Both the position numbers and the translations under genes were made by a program. Of a DNA stretch of 64,000 nt, positions 40,971 through 56,100 are shown in pieces (position 1 is the stretch's first letter; each line of letters opens with the position of its first letter). The notes under the pieces were generated by a model, which saw only the letters and a list, made by a program, of their open reading frames with translations, was not told where the DNA came from and did not search any database. The DNA is from Xylocopa sonorina (lineage: Eukaryota; Arthropoda; Insecta; Hymenoptera; Apidae), in contig NW_027490219.1 in assembly GCF_050948175.1 (NCBI RefSeq), positions 1 through 64,000 of the forward strand, written 5' to 3'.

Positions 40971-40984
40971 ATACATAAACGCGA
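40971..40984. other. 1-bp deletion with adjacent substitution
   Basis: The parental unit near 35751 reads ATACTTAAAACGCG, while here it reads ATACATAAACGCG. This is one A fewer and a T to A change two bases before. The offset between the two domain B blocks changes from 5,220 to 5,219 bp here. Confidence 0.88.
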
Positions 40985-43900
40985 TACCGTATCTCATTTC
41001 TATGTTTCATGGTAAGATATAATATGATTTGCGAAGAGTTATGTATTCCTCGTCTACACTTCAAATGAATGTGAATGCGACACTTCCTCGCTAGGAAATA
41101 GCGTTTGCAGATGTCTACGTATCGTAGCAATAGAGTTCTTATGATTCTTAAAACGCGATATCGCATCTCATTTCTATGTTTCATGGTAAGATATAATATG
41201 GTTTGCGAAGTGTTATGTATTCCTCGTCTACACTTCAAAGGAATGTGAATGCGACACTTCCTCGCTAGGAAATAGCGTTTGCAGATGTCTACGTATCCTA
41301 GCAATAGATTTCTAATGCTTCTTAAAACGCGATATCGCATCACATTTCTATGTTTCATGGTAAGATATAATATGATTTGCGAAGTGTTATGTATTCCCCG
41401 TCTACACTTCAAATGAATGTAAATGCGACACTTCCTTGCAAGGAAATAGCGTTTGCAGATGTCTACGTATCGTAGCAATAGAGTTCTTATGATTCTTAAA
41501 ACGCGATATCGCATCTCATTTCTATGTTTCATGGTAACATATAATATGATTTGCGAAGTGTTATGTATTCCTCGTCTACACTTCAATGGAATGTGATTGC
41601 GACACTTCCTCGCTAGGAAATAGCGTTTGCAGATGTCTACGTACCGTAGCAATAGATTTCTAATGCTTCTTAAAACGCGATATCGCATCTCATTTCTATG
41701 TTTCATGGTAAGATATAATATGATTTGCGAGGTGTTATGTATTCCTCGTCTACACTTCAAATGAATGTAAATGCGACACTTCCTTGCAAGGAAATAGCGT
41801 TTGCAGATTTCTACGTATCGTAGCAATAGAGTTCAAATGCTTGTTAAAACGAGATATTGCATATCATATCTATGTTTCATGATAAGATATAATACTCATT
41901 GCGAAGTGTTATGCATTCCTCGTCTACGATTCAAATGAATGAAAATGCGACACTTCCTTGCAAGGAAATAGCGTTTGCAGATATCTACGTGTCGTAGCAA
42001 TAGATTTCTAATGCTTCTTAAAACGCGATATCGCATCTCATTTCTATGTTTCATGGTAAGATATAATATGATTTGCGAAGTGTTATGTATTCCTCGTCTA
42101 CACTTCAAATGAATGTAAATGCGACACTTCCTTGCATGGAAATAGCGGCTGCAGATGTCTACGTATCGTAGCGATAGAGTTCTTATGATTCTCAAAACGC
42201 GATATTGCATCCCATTTCTATGTTTCATGGTAAGATATAATATGATTTGCGAAGTGTTATGTATTCCTCGGCTACACTTCAAAGGAATGTGAATGCGACA
42301 CTTCCTCGCTAGGAAATAGCGTTTGCAGATGTCTACGTATCCTAGCAATAGATTTCTAATGCTTCTTAAAACGCGATATCGCATCTCATTTCTATGTTTC
42401 ATGGTAAGATATAATATGATTTGCGAAGTGTTATGTATTCCCCGTCTACACTTCAAATGAATGTAAATGCGACACTTCCTTGCAAGGAAATAGCGTTTGC
42501 AGATGTCTACGTATCGTAGCAATAGAGTTCTTATGATTCTTAAAACGCGATATCGCATCTCATTTCTATGTTTCATGGTAACATATAATATGATTTGCGA
42601 AGTGTTATGTATTCCTCGTCTACACTTCAATGGAATGTGATTGCGACACTTCCTCGCTACGAAATAGCGTTTGCAGATGTCTACGTATCCTAGCAATAGA
42701 TTTCTAATGCTTCTTAAAACGCGATATCGCATCTCATTTCTATGTTTCATGGTAAGATGTAATATGATTTGCGAAGTTTTATGTATTCCTCGTCTACACT
42801 TCAAATGAATCTGAATGCGATACTTCCTCGCTAGGATATAGCGTTTGCAGATGTCTACGTATCGTAGCAATAGAGTTCATATGATTCTTAAAACGCGAAA
42901 TCGCATCTCATTTCTATGTTTCATGGCAAGATATAACATGATTTGCGAAGTGTTATGTATTCCTCGTCTACACTTCAGATGAATGTGAATGCGATACTTC
43001 CTCGCTAGGAAATAGCGTTTGCAGATGTCTACGTATCGTAGCAATAGAGTTCATATGATTCTCAAAACGCGAAATCGCATCTCATTTCTATGTTTCATGG
43101 TAAGATATAACATGATTTGCGAAGTGTTATGTATTCCTCGTCTACACTTCAGATGAATGTGAATGCGATTCTTCCTCGCTAGGAAATAGCGTTTGCAGAT
43201 GTCTACGTATCGTAGCAATAGTGTTCCTATGATTCTTGAAACGCGATACCGTATCTCATTTCTATGTTTCATGGTAAGATATAATATTATTTGCGAAGTG
43301 TTATGTATTCCTCGTCTACACTTCAAATGAATGTAAATGCGACACTTCCTCGCTAGGAAATAGCGTCTGCAGATGTCTAGGTATCGTAGCGATAGAGTTC
43401 TAATGCTTCTTAAAACGCGATATCGCATCTCATTTCTATGTTTCATGGTAAGATATAATATGATTTGCGAAGTGTTATGTGTTCCTCGTCAACAATACAA
43501 CTGAATGTAAATGCGACACTTCCACGCTAGGAAATAGCGTTTGCAGATGTCTGCGTATCGTAGCAATGGGGTTCTTATGATTCTTAAAACGCGATATCGC
43601 ATCTGAATTCTATGTTTCATGGTAAGATATAATATGATTTGCGAAGTGTCATGTATTCCTCGTCTACACTTCAAATGAATGTAAATGCGACACTTCCTTG
43701 CAAAGAAATAGCGTTTGCAGATGTCTGCGTATCGTAGCAATAGATTTCTAATGCTTCTTAAAACGCGATATCGCATCTCATTTCTATGTTTCATGGTAAG
43801 ATATAATATGATTTGCGAAGTGTCATGTATTCCTCTTCTACACTTCAAATGAATGTAAATGCGACACTTCCTTGCATGGAAATAGGGTTTGCAGATGTCT

Positions 43901-44150
43901 ACCTATCGTAGCAATAGAGTTCAAATGCTTCTTCAAACGAGATATTGCATCTCATATCTATGTTTCATGATAAGATATAATATTCATTGCGAAGTGTAAT
44001 GCATTCCTCGTCTACGATTCAAATGAAAGTAAATGCGACACTTCCTCGCAAGGAAATAGCGTTTGCAGATGTCTACGTATCGTAGCAATAGAGTTCATAT
44101 GATTCTTAAAAGGCGATATCGCATCCGATTTTTATGTTTCATGGTAAGAT

Positions 44151-47100
44151 ATAATATGATTTGCGAAGTGTTATGTATTCCTCGTCTACACTTCAAAGGA
44201 ATGTGAATGCGACACTTCCTCGCTAGGAAATAGCGTTTGCAGATGTCTACGTATCGTAGCGATAGTGTTCTAATGCTTCTTAAAACGCGATATCGCATCA
44301 CATTTCTATGTTTCATGGTAAGATATAATATGATTTGCGAAGTGTTATGATTTCATCGTCTACACTTCAAATGAACGTAATTGCGACACTTCCTTGCCAG
44401 GAATTAGCGTTTGCAAATGTCTACCTATCGTAGCAATAGTGTTCTAGTGCTCCTTAAAACGCGATATCGCATCTCATTTCTATATTTCATGGTAAGATAT
44501 AATATGACTTGCGAAGTGTCATGTATTCCTCGTCTACACTTCAAATGAATGCAAATGCGACACTTCCTTGCTAGGAAATAGCGTCTGCAAATGTCTAGGT
44601 GTCGTAGCAATAGATTTCAAATGCATCTTAAAACGAGATATTGCATCTCATATCTATGCTTAATGATAAGATATAATATTCATTGCGAAGTGTTATGCAT
44701 TCCTCGTCTACGATTCAAATGAATGTAAATCAGACACTTCCTTGCAAGGAAATAGCGTTTGCAGATGTCTACGTATCGTAGCAATAGCTATCTGATGCTT
44801 CTTAAAACGAGATATTGCATCTCATATCTATGTTTCATGATAAGATATAACATTCATTGCGAAGTGTTATGCATTCCTCGTCTACACTTCAAATGAATGT
44901 GTATGCGGCACTTCCTTGCTAGGAAATAGCGTCTGCAGATGTCTAGGTATCGTAGCGATAGAGTTCTAATGCTCCTTAAAACGCGATATAGCATCTCATT
45001 TCTATGTTTCATGGTAAGATGTAATATGATTTGCGAACTGTTATGTATTCCTCCTCTACACTTCAAAGGAATGTGAATGCGACACTTCCTCGCTAGGAAA
45101 TAGCGTTTGCAGATGTCTACGTATCGTAGCAATAGATTTCTAATGCTTCTTAAAACGCGATATCGCATCTCATTTCTATGTTTCATGGTAAGATATAATA
45201 TGATTTGAGAAGCGTTATGTATTCCTCGTCTACACTTCAAATGAATGTGAATGCGACACTTCCTTGCTAGGAAATAGCGTTTGCAGATGTCTACGTATCG
45301 TAGCAATAGTGTTCCTATGATTCTTAAAACGCGATACCGTATCTCATTTCTATGTTTCATGGTAAGATATAATATTATTTGCGAAGTGTTATGTATTCCT
45401 CGTCTACACTTCAAATGAATGTAAAAGCGACACTTCCTCGCTAGGAAATAGCGTCTGCAGATGTCTAGGTATCGTAGCGATAGAGTTCTAATGCTTCTTA
45501 AAACGCGATATCGCATCTCATTTCTATGTTTCATGGTAAGATATAATATGATTTGTGAAGCGTTATATATTCCTCGTCTACACTTCAAATGATTGTGAAT
45601 GCGACACTTCCTCGCTAGGACATAACGTTTGCAGATGTCTACGTATCGTAGCAATAGTGTTCCTATGATTCTAAAAACGCGATACCGTATCTCATTTCTA
45701 TGTTTCATGGTAAGATATAATATTATTTGCGAAGTGTTATGTATTCCTCGTCTACACTTCAAATGAATGTAAATGCGACACTACCTCGCTAGGAAATAGC
45801 GTCTGCAGATGTCTAGGTATCGTAGCGATAGAGTTCTAATTCTCCTTAAAACGCGATATCGCATCTCATTTCTATGTTTCATGGTAAGATATAATATGAT
45901 TTGCGAAGTGTTATGTATTCCTCGTCTACACTTCAAATGAATGTAAATGCGACACTTCCTTGCATGGAAATAGGGTTTGCAGATGTCTACCAATCGTAGC
46001 AATAGAGTTCTAATGCTTCGTATAACGCGATATCGCATCCCATTTCTATGTTTCATGGTAAGATATAATATGATTTGCGAAGTGTTATCTATTCCTCGTC
46101 TACACTTCAAATGAATGAAAATGCGACACTTCCTTGCAAAGAAATAGCGTGTGCAGATGTCTACGTATCGTAGCAATAGATTTCTAATGCTTCTTAAAAC
46201 GCGATATCGCATCTCATTCCTATGTTTCATGGTATGATATAATATGATGTGCGAAGTGTTATGTATTCCTCGTCTATACTTCAAATGAATGTAAATGCGA
46301 CACTTCCTTGCATGGAAATAGGGTTTGCAGATGTCTACCAATCGTAGCAATAGAGTTCTAATGCTTCGTATAACGCGATATCGCATCCCATTTCTATGTT
46401 TCATGGTAAGATATAATATGATTTGCGAAGTGTTATGTATTCCTCGTCTACACTTCAAATGAATCTGAATTTGATACTTCCTTGCTAGGATATAGCGTTT
46501 GCAGATGTCTACGTATCGTAGCAATAGAGTTCATATGATGCTTAAAACGCGAAATCGCATCTCATATCTATATTTCATGATAAGATATAACATTCATTGC
46601 GAAGTGTTAGGCATTCCTCGTCTACACTTCAAATGAATGTATATGCGGCCCTTCCTTGCTAGGAAATAGCGTCTGCAGATGTCTAGGTATCGTAGCAATA
46701 GAGTTCTAATGCTCCTTAAAACGCGATATAGCATCTCATTTCTATGTTTCATGGTAAGATGTAATATGATTTGCGAACTGTTATGTATTCCTCCTCTACA
46801 CTTCAAATGAATGTAGATGCGACACTTCCTTGCAAAGGAATATCATTTGCTGATGTCTACGTATCGTAGAAATAGAGTTCAAATGCTTCTTAAAACGAGA
46901 TATTGCATCTCATATCTATGTTTCATGATAAGATATAATATTCATTGCGAAGTGTTATGCATTCCTCGTCTACGATTCAAATAAATGTAAATGCGACACT
47001 TCCTTACAAGGAAATAGCGTTTGCAGATGTCTACGTATCGAAGCAATAGAGTTCTAACGCTTCTTAGAACGCGAAATCGCATCTCATTTCTATGTTTCAT

Positions 47101-50100
47101 GGTAAGATATAATATGATTTGCGAAGTGTTATGCATTCCTCGTCTATGATTCAAATGAATGTAAATGCGACACTTCCTTGCAAGGAAATAGCGTTTGCAG
47201 ATGTCTACGTATCGTAGCAATAGAGTTCAAATGCTTCTTAAAACGAGATATTGCATCTCATATCTATGTTTCATGATAAGATATAATATTCATTGCGAAG
47301 TGTTATGCATTCCTCGTCTACGATTCAAATAAATGTAAATGCGAGACTTCCTTACAAGGAAATAGCGTTTGCAGATGTCTACGTATCGAAGCAATAGAGA
47401 TCAAATGCTTCTTAAAACGAGATATCGCATCTCATTTCTATGTTTCAGGGTAAGATATAATATGATTTGCGAAGTGTAATGTATTCCTCGTCTACACTTC
47501 AATTGAATGTAAATGCGTCACTTCCTTGCTAGGAAATAGCGTCTGCAGATGTCTAGGTATCGTAGCGATAGTGTTCTAATGCTTCTTAAAACGCGATATC
47601 GCATCACATTTCTATGTTTCATGGTAAGATATAATATGATTTGCGAAGTGTTATGATTTCATCGTCTACACTTCAAATGAACGTAATTGCGACACTTCCT
47701 TGCCAGGAAATAGCGTCTGCAAATGTCTACCTATCGTAGCAATAGTGTTCTAGTGCTCCTTAAAACGCGATATCGCATCTCATTTCTATATTTCATGGTA
47801 AGATATAATATGACTTGCGAAGTGTCATGTATTCCTCGTCTACACTTCAAATGAATGCAAATGCGACACTTCCTTGCTAGGAAATAGCGTCTGCAAATGT
47901 CTAGGTGTCGTAGCAATAGATTTCAAATGCATCTTAAAACGAGATATTGCATCTCATATCTATGTTTAATGATAAGATATAATATTCATTGCGAAGTGTT
48001 AAGCATTCCTCGTCTACGATTCAAATGAATGTAAATCAGACACTTCCTTGCAAGGAAATAGCGTTTGCAGATGTCTACGTATCGTAGCAATAGCTTTCTG
48101 ATGCTTCTTAAAACGAGATATTGCATCTCATATATATGTTTCATGATAAGATATAACATTCATTGCGAAGTGTTATGCATTCCTCGTCTACACTTCAAAT
48201 GAATGTGTATGCGGCACTTCCTTGCTAGGAAATAGCGTCTGCAGATGTCTAGGTATCGTAGCGATAGAGTTCTAATGCTCCTTAAAACGCGATATAGCAT
48301 CTCATTTCTATTTTTCATGGTAAGATGTAATATGATTTGCGAACTGTTATGTATTCCTCCTCTACACTTCAAATGAATGTAAATGCGACACTTCCTTGCA
48401 AGGGAATAGCGTTTGCTGATGTCTACGTATCGAAGCAATAGAGTTCAAATGCTTCTTAAAACTAGATATTGCATCTCATATCTATGTTTCATGATAAGAT
48501 GTAATATTCATTGCGAAGTGTTATGCACTCCTCGTCTACGATTCAAATGAAAGTAAATGCGACACTTCCTTGCAAGGAAATAACGATTGCAGATGTCTAC
48601 GTATCGTAGCAATAGAGTTCACATGATACTTAAAACGCGATATCGCATCTCATTTCTATGTTTCATGGTAAGATATATCATGATTTGCGAAGTGTTATGT
48701 ATTCCTCGTCTACACATCAAATGAGTGTGAATGCGATACTTCCTCGCTAGGAAATAGCGTTTGCAGATGTCTGCGTATCGTAGCAATAGCTTTCTAATGC
48801 TTCTCAAAACGCGATATCGCATCTCATTTCTATGTTTCATGGTAAGATATAACATTCATTGCGAAGTGTTATGCACTCCACGTCTACGATTCAAATGAAT
48901 GTAAATGCGACACTTCCTTGCAAGGAAATAGCGTTTGCAGATGTCTACGTATCGAAGCAATAGAGATCAAATGCGTCTTAAAACGAGATATCGCATCTCA
49001 TTTCTATGTTTCATGGTAAGATATAGTATGATTTGCGAAGTGTTATGTATTCCTCGTCTACACTTCAAATGAATGTAAATGCGACAACTCCTTGCAAAGA
49101 AATAGCGTTTGCAGATGTCTACGTATCGAAGCAATAGAGTTCAAATGCTTCTTAAAACGAGATATTGCATCTCATATCTATGTTTCATGATAAGATATAA
49201 TATTCATTGCGAAGTGTTATGCATTCCTCGTCTACACTTCAAATGAATGTATATGCGGCACTTCCTTGCTAGGAAATAGCGTCTGCAGATGTCTAGGTAT
49301 CGTAACGATAGAGTTCTAATGCTCCTTAAAACGCGATATAGCATCTCATTTCTATGTTTCATGGTAAGATGTAATATGATTTGCGAACTGTTATGTATTC
49401 CTCCTCTACACTTCAAATGAATGTAAATGCGACACTTCCTTGCAAGGGAATAGCGTTTGCTGATGTCTACGTATCGAAGCAATAGAGTTCAAATGCTTCT
49501 TAAAACTAGATATTTCATCTCATATCTATGTTTCATGATAAGATATAATATTCATTGCGAAGTGTTATGCATTCCTCGTATACGATTCAAATGAATGTAA
49601 ATGCGACACTTCCTTGCAAGGAAATAGCGTTTGCAGATGTCTACGTATCGTAGCAATAGCTTCCTGATGCTTCTTAAAACGAGATATTGCATCTCATATC
49701 TATATTTCATGATAAGATATAACATTCATTGCGAAGTGTTAGGCATTCCTCGTCTACACTTCAAATGAATGTATATGCGGCCCTTCCTTGCTAGGAAATA
49801 GCGTCTGCAGATGTCTAGGTATCGTAGCAATAGAGTTCTAATGCTCCTTAAAACGCGATATAGCATCTCATTTCTATGTTTCATGGTAAGATGTAATATG
49901 ATTTGCGAACTGTTATGTATTCCTCCTCTACACTTCAAATGAATGTAGATGCGACACTTCCTTGCAAAGGAATAGCATTTGCTGATGTCTACGTATCGTA
50001 GCAATAGAGTTCAAATGCTTCTTAAAACGAGATATTGCATCTCATATCTATGTTTCATGATAAGATATAATATTCATTGCGAAGTGTTATGCATTCCTCG

Positions 50101-53100
50101 TCTACGATTCAAATAAATGTAAATGCGACACTTCCTTACAAGGAAATAGTGTTTGCAGATGTCTACGTATCGAAGCAATAGAGTTCTAACGCTTCTTAGA
50201 ACGCGAAATCGCATCTCATTTCTATGTTTCATGGTAAGATATAATATGATTTGCGAAGTGTTATGCATTCCTCGTCTATGATTCAAATGAATGTAAATGC
50301 GACACTTCCTTGCAAGGAAATAGCGTTTGCAGATGTCTACGTATCGTAGCAATAGAGTTCAAATGCTTCTTAAAACGAGATATTGCATCTCATATCTATG
50401 TTTCATGATAAGATATAATATTCATTGCGAAGTGTTATGCATTCCTCGTCTACGATTCAAATAAATGTAAATGCGAGACTTCCTTACAAGGAAATAGCGT
50501 TTGCAGATGTCTACGTATCGAAGCAATAGAGATCAAATGCTTCTTAAAACGAGATATCGCATCTCATTTCTATGTTTCTGGGTAAGATATAATATGATTT
50601 GCGAAGTGTAATGTATTCCTCGTCTACACTTTAATTGAATGTAAATGCGTCACTTCCTTGCTAGGAAATAGCGTCTGCAGATGTCTAGGTATCGTAGCGA
50701 TAGTGTTCTAATGCTTCTTAAAACGCGATATCGCATCACATTTCTATGTTTCATGGTAAGATATAATATGATTTGCGAAGTGTTATGATTTCATCGTCTA
50801 CACTTCAAATGAACGTAATTGCGACACTTCCTTGCCAGGAAATAGCGTTTGCAAATGTCTACCTATCGTAGCAATAGTGTTCTAGTGCTCCTTAAAACGC
50901 GATATCGCATCTCATTTCTATATTTCATGGTAAGATATAATATGACTTGCGAAGTGTCATGTATTCCTCGTCTACACTTCAAATGAATGCAAATGCGACA
51001 CTTCCTTGCTAGGAAATAGCGTCTGCAAATGTCTAGGTGTCGTAGCAATAGATTTCAAATGCATCTTAAAACGAGATATTGCATCTCATATCTATGTTTA
51101 ATGATAAGATATAATATTCATTGCGAAGTGTTATGCATTCCTCGTCTACGATTCAAATGAATGTAAATCAGACACTTCCTTGCAAGGAAATAGCGTTTGC
51201 AGATGTCTACGTATCGTAGCAATAGCTTTCTGATGCTTCTTAAAACGAGATATTGCATCTCATATATATGTTTCATGATAAGATATAACATTCATTGCGA
51301 AGTGTTATGCATTCCTCGTCTACACTTCAAATGAATGTGTATGCGGCACTTCCTTGCTAGGAAATAGCGTCTGCAGATGTCTAGGTATCGTAGCGATAGA
51401 GTTCTAATGCTCCTTAAAACGCGATATAGCATCTCATTTCTATGTTTCATGGTAAGATGTAATATGATTTGCGAACTGTTATGTATTCCTCCTCTACACT
51501 TCAAATGAATGTAAATGCGACACTTCCTTGCAAGGGAATAGCGTTTGCTGATGTCTACGTATCGAAGCAATAGAGTTCAAATGCTTCTTAAAACTAGATA
51601 TTGCATCTCATATCTATGTTTCATGATAAGATGTAATATTCATTGCGAAGTGTTATGCACTCCTCGTCTACGATTCAAATGAAAGTAAATGCGACACTTC
51701 CTTGCAAGGAAATAACGATTGCAGATGTCTACGTATCGTAGCAATAGAGTTCATATGATACTTAAAACGCGATATCGCATCTCATTTCTATGTTTCATGG
51801 TAAGATATATCATGATTTGCGAAGTGTTATGTATTCCTCGTCTACACATCAAATGAGTGTGAATGCGATACTTCCTCGCTAGGAAATAGCGTTTACAGAT
51901 GTCTGCGTATCGTAGCAATAGCTTTCTAATGCTTCTCAAAACGCGATATCGCATCTCATTTCTATGTTTCATGGTAAGATATAACATTCATTGCGAAGTG
52001 TTATGCACTCCACGTCTACGATTCAAATGAATGTAAATGCGACACTTCCTTGCAAGGAAATAGCGTTTGCAGATGTCTACGTATCGAAGCAATAGAGATC
52101 AAATGCGTCTTAAAACGAGATATCGCATCTCATTTCTATGTTTCATGGTAAGATATAGTATGATTTGCGAAGTGTTATGTATTCCTCGTCTACACTTCAA
52201 ATGAATGTAAATGCGACACCTCCTTGCAAAGAAATAGCGTTTGCAGATGTCTACGTATCGAAGCAATAGAGTTCAAATGCTTCTTAAAACGAGATATTGC
52301 ATCTCATATCTATGTTTCATGATAAGATATAATATTCATTGCGAAGTGTTATGCATTCCTCGTCTACACTTCAAATGAATGTATATGCGGCACTTCCTTG
52401 CTAGGAAATAGCGTCTGCAGATGTCTAGGTATCGTAGCGATAGAGTTCTAATGCTCCTTAAAACGCGATATAGCATCTCATTTCTATGTTTCATGGTAAG
52501 ATGTAATATGATTTGCGAACTGTTATGTATTCCTCCTCTACACTTCAAATGAATGTAAATGCGACACTTCCTTGCAAGGGAATAGCGTTTGCTGATGTCT
52601 ACGTATCGAAGCAATAGAGTTCAAATGCTTCTTAAAACTAGATATTTCATCTCATATCTATGTTTCATGATAAGATATAATATTCATTGCGAAGTGTTAT
52701 GCATTCCTCGTATACGATTCAAATGAATGTAAATGCGACACTTCCTTGCAAGGAAATAGCGTTTGCAGATGTCTACGTATCGTAGCAATAGCTTTCTAAT
52801 GCTTCTTAAAACGCGATATTGCATCTCATTTCTATGTTTCTTGGTAAGATATAATATGATTTGCGAAGTGTCAGGTATTCCTCGTCTACACTTCAAATGA
52901 ATGTGAATGCGACACTTCCTTGCTAGGAAATAGCGTCTGCAGATGTCTAGGTATCGTAGCAATAGAGTTCTAACGCTACTTAGAACGCGATATCGCATCT
53001 CATTTCTATGTTTCATGGTAAGATATAATATGATTTGCGTAGTGTTATGCATTCCTCGTCTACGATTCAAATGAATGTAAATGCGACACTTCCTTGCAAG

Positions 53101-56100
53101 GAAATAGCGTTTGCAGATGTCTACGTATCGTAGCAATAGAGTTCAAATGCTTCTTAAAACGAGATATTGCATCTCATATCTATGTTTCATGATAAGATAT
53201 AATATTCATTGCGAAGTGTTATGCATTCCTCGTCTACGATTCAAATAAATGTAAATGCGAGACTTCCTTACAAGGAAATAGCGTTTGCAGATGTCTACGT
53301 ATCGAAGCAATAGAGATCAAATGCTTCTTAAAACGAGATATCGCATCTCATTTCTATGTTTCAGGGTAAGATATAATATGATTTGCGAAGTGTAATGTAT
53401 TCCTCGTCTACACTTCAATTGAATGTAAATGCGTCACTTCCTTGCTAGGAAATAGCGTCTGCAGATGTCTAGGTATCGTAGCGATAGTGTTCTAATGCTT
53501 CTTAAAACGCGATATCGCATCACATTTCTATGTTTCATGGTAAGATATAATATGATTTGCGAAGTGTTATGATTTCATCGTCTACACTTCAAATGAACGT
53601 AATTGCGACACTTCCTTGCCAGGAAATAGCGTCTGCAAATGTCTACCTATCGTAGCAATAGTGTTCTAGTGCTCCTTAAAACGCGATATCGCATCTCATT
53701 TCTATATTTCATGGTAAGATATAATATGACTTGCGAAGTGTCATGTATTCCTCGTCTACACTTCAAATGAATGCAAATGCGACACTTCCTTGCTAGGAAA
53801 TAGCGTCTGCAAATGTCTAGGTGTCGTAGCAATAGATTTCAAATGCATCTTAAAACGAGATATTGCATCTCATATCTATGTTTAATGATAAGATATAATA
53901 TTCATTGCGAAGTGTTAAGCATTCCTCGTCTACGATTCAAATGAATGTAAATCAGACACTTCCTTGCAAGGAAATAGCGTTTGCAGATGTCTACGTATCG
54001 TAGCAATAGCTTTCTGATGCTTCTTAAAACGAGATATTGCATCTCATATATATGTTTCATGATAAGATATAACATTCATTGCGAAGTGTTATGCATTCCT
54101 CGTCTACACTTCAAATGAATGTGTATGCGGCACTTCCTTGCTAGGAAATAGCGTCTGCAGATGTCTAGGTATCGTAGCGATAGAGTTCTAATGCTCCTTA
54201 AAACGCGATATAGCATCTCATTTCTATTTTTCATGGTAAGATGTAATATGATTTGCGAACTGTTATGTATTCCTCCTCTACACTTCAAATGAATGTAAAT
54301 GCGACACTTCCTTGCAAGGGAATAGCGTTTGCTGATGTCTACGTATCGAAGCAATAGAGTTCAAATGCTTCTTAAAACTAGATATTGCATCTCATATCTA
54401 TGTTTCATGATAAGATGTAATATTCATTGCGAAGTGTTATGCACTCCTCGTCTACGATTCAAATGAAAGTAAATGCGACACTTCCTTGCAAGGAAATAAC
54501 GATTGCAGATGTCTACGTATCGTAGCAATAGAGTTCACATGATACTTAAAACGCGATATCGCATCTCATTTCTATGTTTCATGGTAAGATATATCATGAT
54601 TTGCGAAGTGTTATGTATTCCTCGTCTACACATCAAATGAGTGTGAATGCGATACTTCCTCGCTAGGAAATAGCGTTTGCAGATGTCTGCGTATCGTAGC
54701 AATAGCTTTCTAATGCTTCTCAAAACGCGATATCGCATCTCATTTCTATGTTTCATGGTAAGATATAACATTCATTGCGAAGTGTTATGCACTCCACGTC
54801 TACGATTCAAATGAATGTAAATGCGACACTTCCTTGCAAGGAAATAGCGTTTGCAGATGTCTACGTATCGAAGCAATAGAGATCAAATGCGTCTTAAAAC
54901 GAGATATCGCATCTCATTTCTATGTTTCATGGTAAGATATAGTATGATTTGCGAAGTGTTATGTATTCCTCGTCTACACTTCAAATGAATGTAAATGCGA
55001 CAACTCCTTGCAAAGAAATAGCGTTTGCAGATGTCTACGTATCGAAGCAATAGAGTTCAAATGCTTCTTAAAACGAGATATTGCATCTCATATCTATGTT
55101 TCATGATAAGATATAATATTCATTGCGAAGTGTTATGCATTCCTCGTCTACACTTCAAATGAATGTATATGCGGCACTTCCTTGCTAGGAAATAGCGTCT
55201 GCAGATGTCTAGGTATCGTAACGATAGAGTTCTAATGCTCCTTAAAACGCGATATAGCATCTCATTTCTATGTTTCATGGTAAGATGTAATATGATTTGC
55301 GAACTGTTATGTATTCCTCCTCTACACTTCAAATGAATGTAAATGCGACACTTCCTTGCAAGGGAATAGCGTTTGCTGATGTCTACGTATCGAAGCAATA
55401 GAGTTCAAATGCTTCTTAAAACTAGATATTTCATCTCATATCTATGTTTCATGATAAGATATAATATTCATTGCGAAGTGTTATGCATTCCTCGTATACG
55501 ATTCAAATGAATGTAAATGCGACACTTCCTTGCAAGGAAATAGCGTTTGCAGATGTCTACGTATCGTAGCAATAGCTTCCTGATGCTTCTTAAAACGAGA
55601 TATTGCATCTCATATCTATATTTCATGATAAGATATAACATTCATTGCGAAGTGTTAGGCATTCCTCGTCTACACTTCAAATGAATGTATATGCGGCCCT
55701 TCCTTGCTAGGAAATAGCGTCTGCAGATGTCTAGGTATCGTAGCAATAGAGTTCTAATGCTCCTTAAAACGCGATATAGCATCTCATTTCTATGTTTCAT
55801 GGTAAGATGTAATATGATTTGCGAACTGTTATGTATTCCTCCTCTACACTTCAAATGAATGTAGATGCGACACTTCCTTGCAAAGGAATAGCATTTGCTG
55901 ATGTCTACGTATCGTAGCAATAGAGTTCAAATGCTTCTTAAAACGAGATATTGCATCTCATATCTATGTTTCATGATAAGATATAATATTCATTGCGAAG
56001 TGTTATGCATTCCTCGTCTACGATTCAAATAAATGTAAATGCGACACTTCCTTACAAGGAAATAGTGTTTGCAGATGTCTACGTATCGAAGCAATAGAGT

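Larger units (their letters stand above)
33291..44150 (+). repeat. Satellite domain B
   Basis: Units here mostly carry GAAGTGTTATG and the junction ATAGATTTCTAATG. A private pair of variants, GCAGATTTCTACG followed by AAATGCTTGTTAAAAC, occurs at about 33803, 35021, 36587, 37457, 40241 and 41806. These spacings are 7, 9, 5, 16 and 9 monomers, the last one short by the 1-bp deletion near 40976. The domain contains nested tandem duplications that are listed separately. Boundaries are by eye from the variants. Confidence 0.75.
34570..44150 (+). repeat. Tandem block duplication, 30 monomers followed by 25 monomers
   Basis: About 34570-39820 is repeated from about 39790 to 44150. On the left half the offset is 5,220 bp (30 units), becoming 5,219 after the 1-bp deletion near 40976. 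From about 37547 on it is 4,349 bp (25 units minus 1 bp). The right ends share the odd unit AAAAGGCGATATCGCATCC (39757, 44106) and CTGAATTCTATG (39254, 43603). The 5-unit difference is explained by the local duplication at 36.2-37.94 kb, which only the first copy has. Confidence 0.85.
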
